Positions 61,656 to 64,000 of a stretch of 64,000 bases of DNA are shown piece after piece. The notes under the pieces were generated by a model. That model was not told where the DNA came from, did no database searches, and saw nothing but the letters and a program-made list of their open reading frames with translations. Source of the DNA: Hypoxylon rubiginosum (taxonomy: Eukaryota > Ascomycota > Sordariomycetes > Xylariales > Hypoxylaceae); NCBI GenBank assembly GCA_902806565.1, contig CADCXA010000027.1, positions 558,001 to 622,000 of the forward strand. Direction: 5' to 3'. How positions within the stretch are numbered: position 1 is the first letter of the stretch; every line of letters begins with the position of its first letter. A program made the translations under genes and the position numbers.

Positions 61656-62397
61656 GAGGCATGGTGAATAAGTCGTGGCTCGGTAGTTTCGGTGGAGTTT
61701 CGATACCTCATGGGAAGTGAAGCATGTAGGGCTGCAAAAATAGGCGGCATAATGTTATTGGTCGGCTTGTGCATGGATGGTTCACGACGAAGGATTCCCT
61801 TTGCTTCATGATGCGATGAATTCAAGATTGCAGGCGGTTTTTATTACGATGTATAAATGATACGGAGTCCTCAGAGGACTACTAATACCGGCGTAGAGAT
61901 ACCCACTCCAGGAGTTGGTCTTCTCACTTGCACTAAGGAAACTAATAAATAGAACTTCTTTCATCAACGTGTGTTAGTCAGTGACCTCGAAAGTCTGGTG
62001 TATGCCGCAGCCTCAGCCGCTCTGTCTGCTATTCTCGTTTGCACTTGCGTGCCTAGTTTATATACATGATCCCAACAGTTCCATATCTACCTGGTAACCA
62101 GTAGGTATGTATATTCTTGTCACTCCTCCCCTCCTCTTTTTATCCCTTTTCTGAATTCTATAGGGTATCGTAGAGACAGGCCATCTGTATCCTCCTGGGT
62201 ATCTTGAATGCAAGGTCCTAAAAGGTCCTCCCTCTCGTGACCGGATATTCAAAGTCTAGGAAATGAATAATCTGCTGCTAGGCAGACTCCGAAAGGTGCA
62301 ACAGTGATTGCTGGGCAATCGTTACTTCGAAGCAACCTTCTCACGTAACGTCGACTCAACGATAGAGCAAAGAAGACGTCACAGATGCTTCTCCGTG
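61656..62397. other. Intergenic region between convergent CFEM and F-box-like genes
   Basis: Both 3' untranslated regions should lie here. I see no further gene or RNA. Confidence 0.55.
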
Positions 62398-63896
62398 TCA
62401 ACCCTTGATGAACGCACACTTGACCTCGACAGTGGCGAATAACGCCATGATCAGGTTCTCCTCGTTCTCCACTAGGATCTTCTCTGGATCCCAAGTACCG
62501 GGAACGAGCTCGACGAGTTCGAGGTCGCGGTAACCTTCGCTCTTGAGCTTGCCTGCGAAGCGCTGGATAGCCTCGTATAGATCGCGGTTGAAATCGACGA
62601 TGCGCAGGGTGTGGAGAGACAACGGGAAGAAGTTGTCTAAGATGGTATAGTTGAGGATTCTGGTATTGTCATCGATACTGGTATTTTCGAGGATGCTGGT
62701 ATTGTCAGGGATGCTGCTCTGGCTCTTTCCCACGATGATAGCATCTTGGCTGATGGTCAAGCTTTCGAGGGACTCGATGGACTTGAGACTAAAGTCAATA
62801 CGACTAGATATCACAGTCCCGTCGTTCCAATGCGACATGAGATATTCGTATCCATGGATATATTCGGCTTGCCATTGGCTGGCCAACGTATCAACATCGC
62901 CCCGGGTGTAGGTGAGAGCTTTGAGGCCCTTGCAGTACTGGGCAAAGACGTACTCTGTCCATTCACCGACGTAATTGTAATCGAGAATGAGCTCCTGCAG
63001 GTTCTCGAGGGTACGCAGAAACCCGGCGGGGGGGTTGCCGAATGGGAACCTTTCCCCTGCTACATGAGTGTAGCTACAACGTCTGCGAATAGAAAGACGC
63101 TCAATGACGGGGGCTACGCCGCCTAACACAGCTCTAACGGGGAGGGTATCGACACTCTGGTAATCCTCACCGTACTCCAGCGTCACCTCTGTCAAATATT
63201 TAAGGCTATTGCCCGAAGAAAGATCCTTCCACCGCCCAAGCGAGGAATCGAGATTTCCCCCCGACGTCAAGTTTAGGTGGATTGAGGTCCTATGAGATAT
63301 AAAATTAACATATGTCCACTTCCGAGTAGATAGGTAGCTGATCAAAGGTTGGCTGCCATCCACCACAGCACTTGGAGGAAGGGCTTCTAAGACAAGAGCC
63401 GAGAGGAGACATAGGAGAAAGAAAAATAAGACTGAGGTGTGACTTACAGATTGGGGAGGAGGCACAGCAGGAGTTCTACTATCCTCGAGGCCTTCTTGAC
63501 CCGATACAGCTCTCGCATCAGACGCGGAATTCCCAGGCACTGTCTAACGGTGGCCACCTGGTGGGTGTACTCTCTCCAGCTCATTTCCGTATCGACAATG
63601 TTAGTAAAGTGTCCGATCTCGAGCTTGCGAACGTAGCTTCTGAGCTCCGGCGATTCCACCATCGTGCGGAAGAAGAGCACGATGCGCCGAGCTCCGGATC
63701 CTCTCCCCTTGTCGTCCTTCGGGGCCTCGACGATGAATCCGCGGTACAGGGGCTTCCTGGTGACGCCTAGAAAGTTCTTGTTGCAGCGGGCGAGAGCGGC
63801 TAGGGTCTGGCGGTCATCCTTCCTCTCTAGGGTGTCGATTACCTCCAGCCAACACTCGTTGAGGAGGGTCTTCTTATTCTCTCCGTTGTTGCTCAT
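62398..63896 (-). CDS. F-box-like protein
   Basis: Two exons, 63896-63448 and about 63352-62398 (donor GTAAGT, acceptor GGCAG), encode about 467 residues. An alternative acceptor at 63371 is also in phase and adds six residues; the better-looking TTAG between them is out of frame. The N-terminal 45 residues (LLNECWLEVIDTLE...TLAALARCNKNF...KPLYRG) have the hydrophobic spacing of a degenerate fungal F-box. The rest, with VRKLEIGHF, LKYLTEVTLEYG, VIERLSI, LQELILDYNYVGE and LHTLRIVDF, resembles irregular leucine-rich repeats. Family knowledge: such proteins are substrate receptors of SCF ubiquitin ligases; no substrate can be inferred. Residues encoded by 62659-62715 repeat the pattern DNTSIL, from an 18-bp minisatellite. 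The exon junction is the least certain part. Confidence 0.65.
62659..62715. repeat. Imperfect 18-bp coding minisatellite
   Basis: Three imperfect 18-bp copies beginning with CTGGTATT on the plus strand encode repeated Asn/Thr/Ile motifs (DNTSIL, ENTSID, DNTRIL) in the F-box-like protein. Confidence 0.7.
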
Positions 63897-64000
63897 CGTG
63901 CCTTGAGATCGATGGTACGCTTATAGGAATTGATGGAGGACGGATGTCAATAATCACGCGAGCCGGTGAAAATTAGAGTCCAGGTAGGAAGTAGCCAAGC

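Overview
The window is nuclear DNA of a filamentous ascomycete (Pezizomycotina, most likely Sordariomycetes). The evidence is short spliceosomal introns (about 50-190 nt) with GTAAGT-like donors and YAG acceptors, the gene set (CFEM GPI protein, MetR/CYS3-type bZIP, CHL4/CENP-N, TatD nuclease, class Ia ribonucleotide reductase), and two very A+T-rich blocks of the kind left by repeat-induced point mutation (RIP). I cannot place it to species.

Layout. 1-5.3 kb: a large Ser/Thr kinase of the SNF1-activating (Ssp1/Sak1/CaMKK) type on the minus strand. 5.3-14.1 kb: a gene-poor stretch with simple repeats and a G-rich tract. 14.1-15.1 kb: a conserved fungal protein with one intron. 15.1-19.1 kb: gene-poor, with a tRNA-like Pol III unit near 17.7 kb. 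19.2-20.4 kb: a three-exon PD-(D/E)XK nuclease-like gene. 21.6-34.1 kb: AT block 1. 34.2-34.8 kb: a small conserved protein. 35.7-37.4 kb: a MetR/CYS3-like bZIP regulator. 40.1-41.7 kb: CHL4/CENP-N, convergent with a TatD-family nuclease (42.0-43.5 kb). 44.8-47.7 kb: RNR large subunit, divergent from the TatD gene. 49.9-57.4 kb: AT block 2. 60.6-61.7 kb: a secreted GPI-anchored CFEM protein. 62.4-63.9 kb: an F-box-like protein.

The genes are independent monocistronic units; no biosynthetic cluster or operon-like grouping is visible. Shared themes are sulfur control (bZIP), chromosome maintenance (CHL4, RNR, TatD nuclease) and energy signalling (kinase). Most gene models combine several exons; I assigned the junctions by reading splice signals and checking reading phase and family motifs across each junction. 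An open frame that ignores introns misstates several proteins. In particular, the RNR C-terminus with its redox CxxC lies in a 44-nt last exon.

The strongest unusual signals are: an 86-bp direct repeat bounding AT block 2 whose eight differences are all RIP-type transitions in one direction; a strand-composition reversal inside AT block 1; over-representation of the palindrome TACCTAGGTA in intergenic DNA; the RNR CxxC micro-exon; and a 0.87-kb intron in the bZIP gene with an ATG immediately before its acceptor. I found no convincing wholly new multi-gene system.
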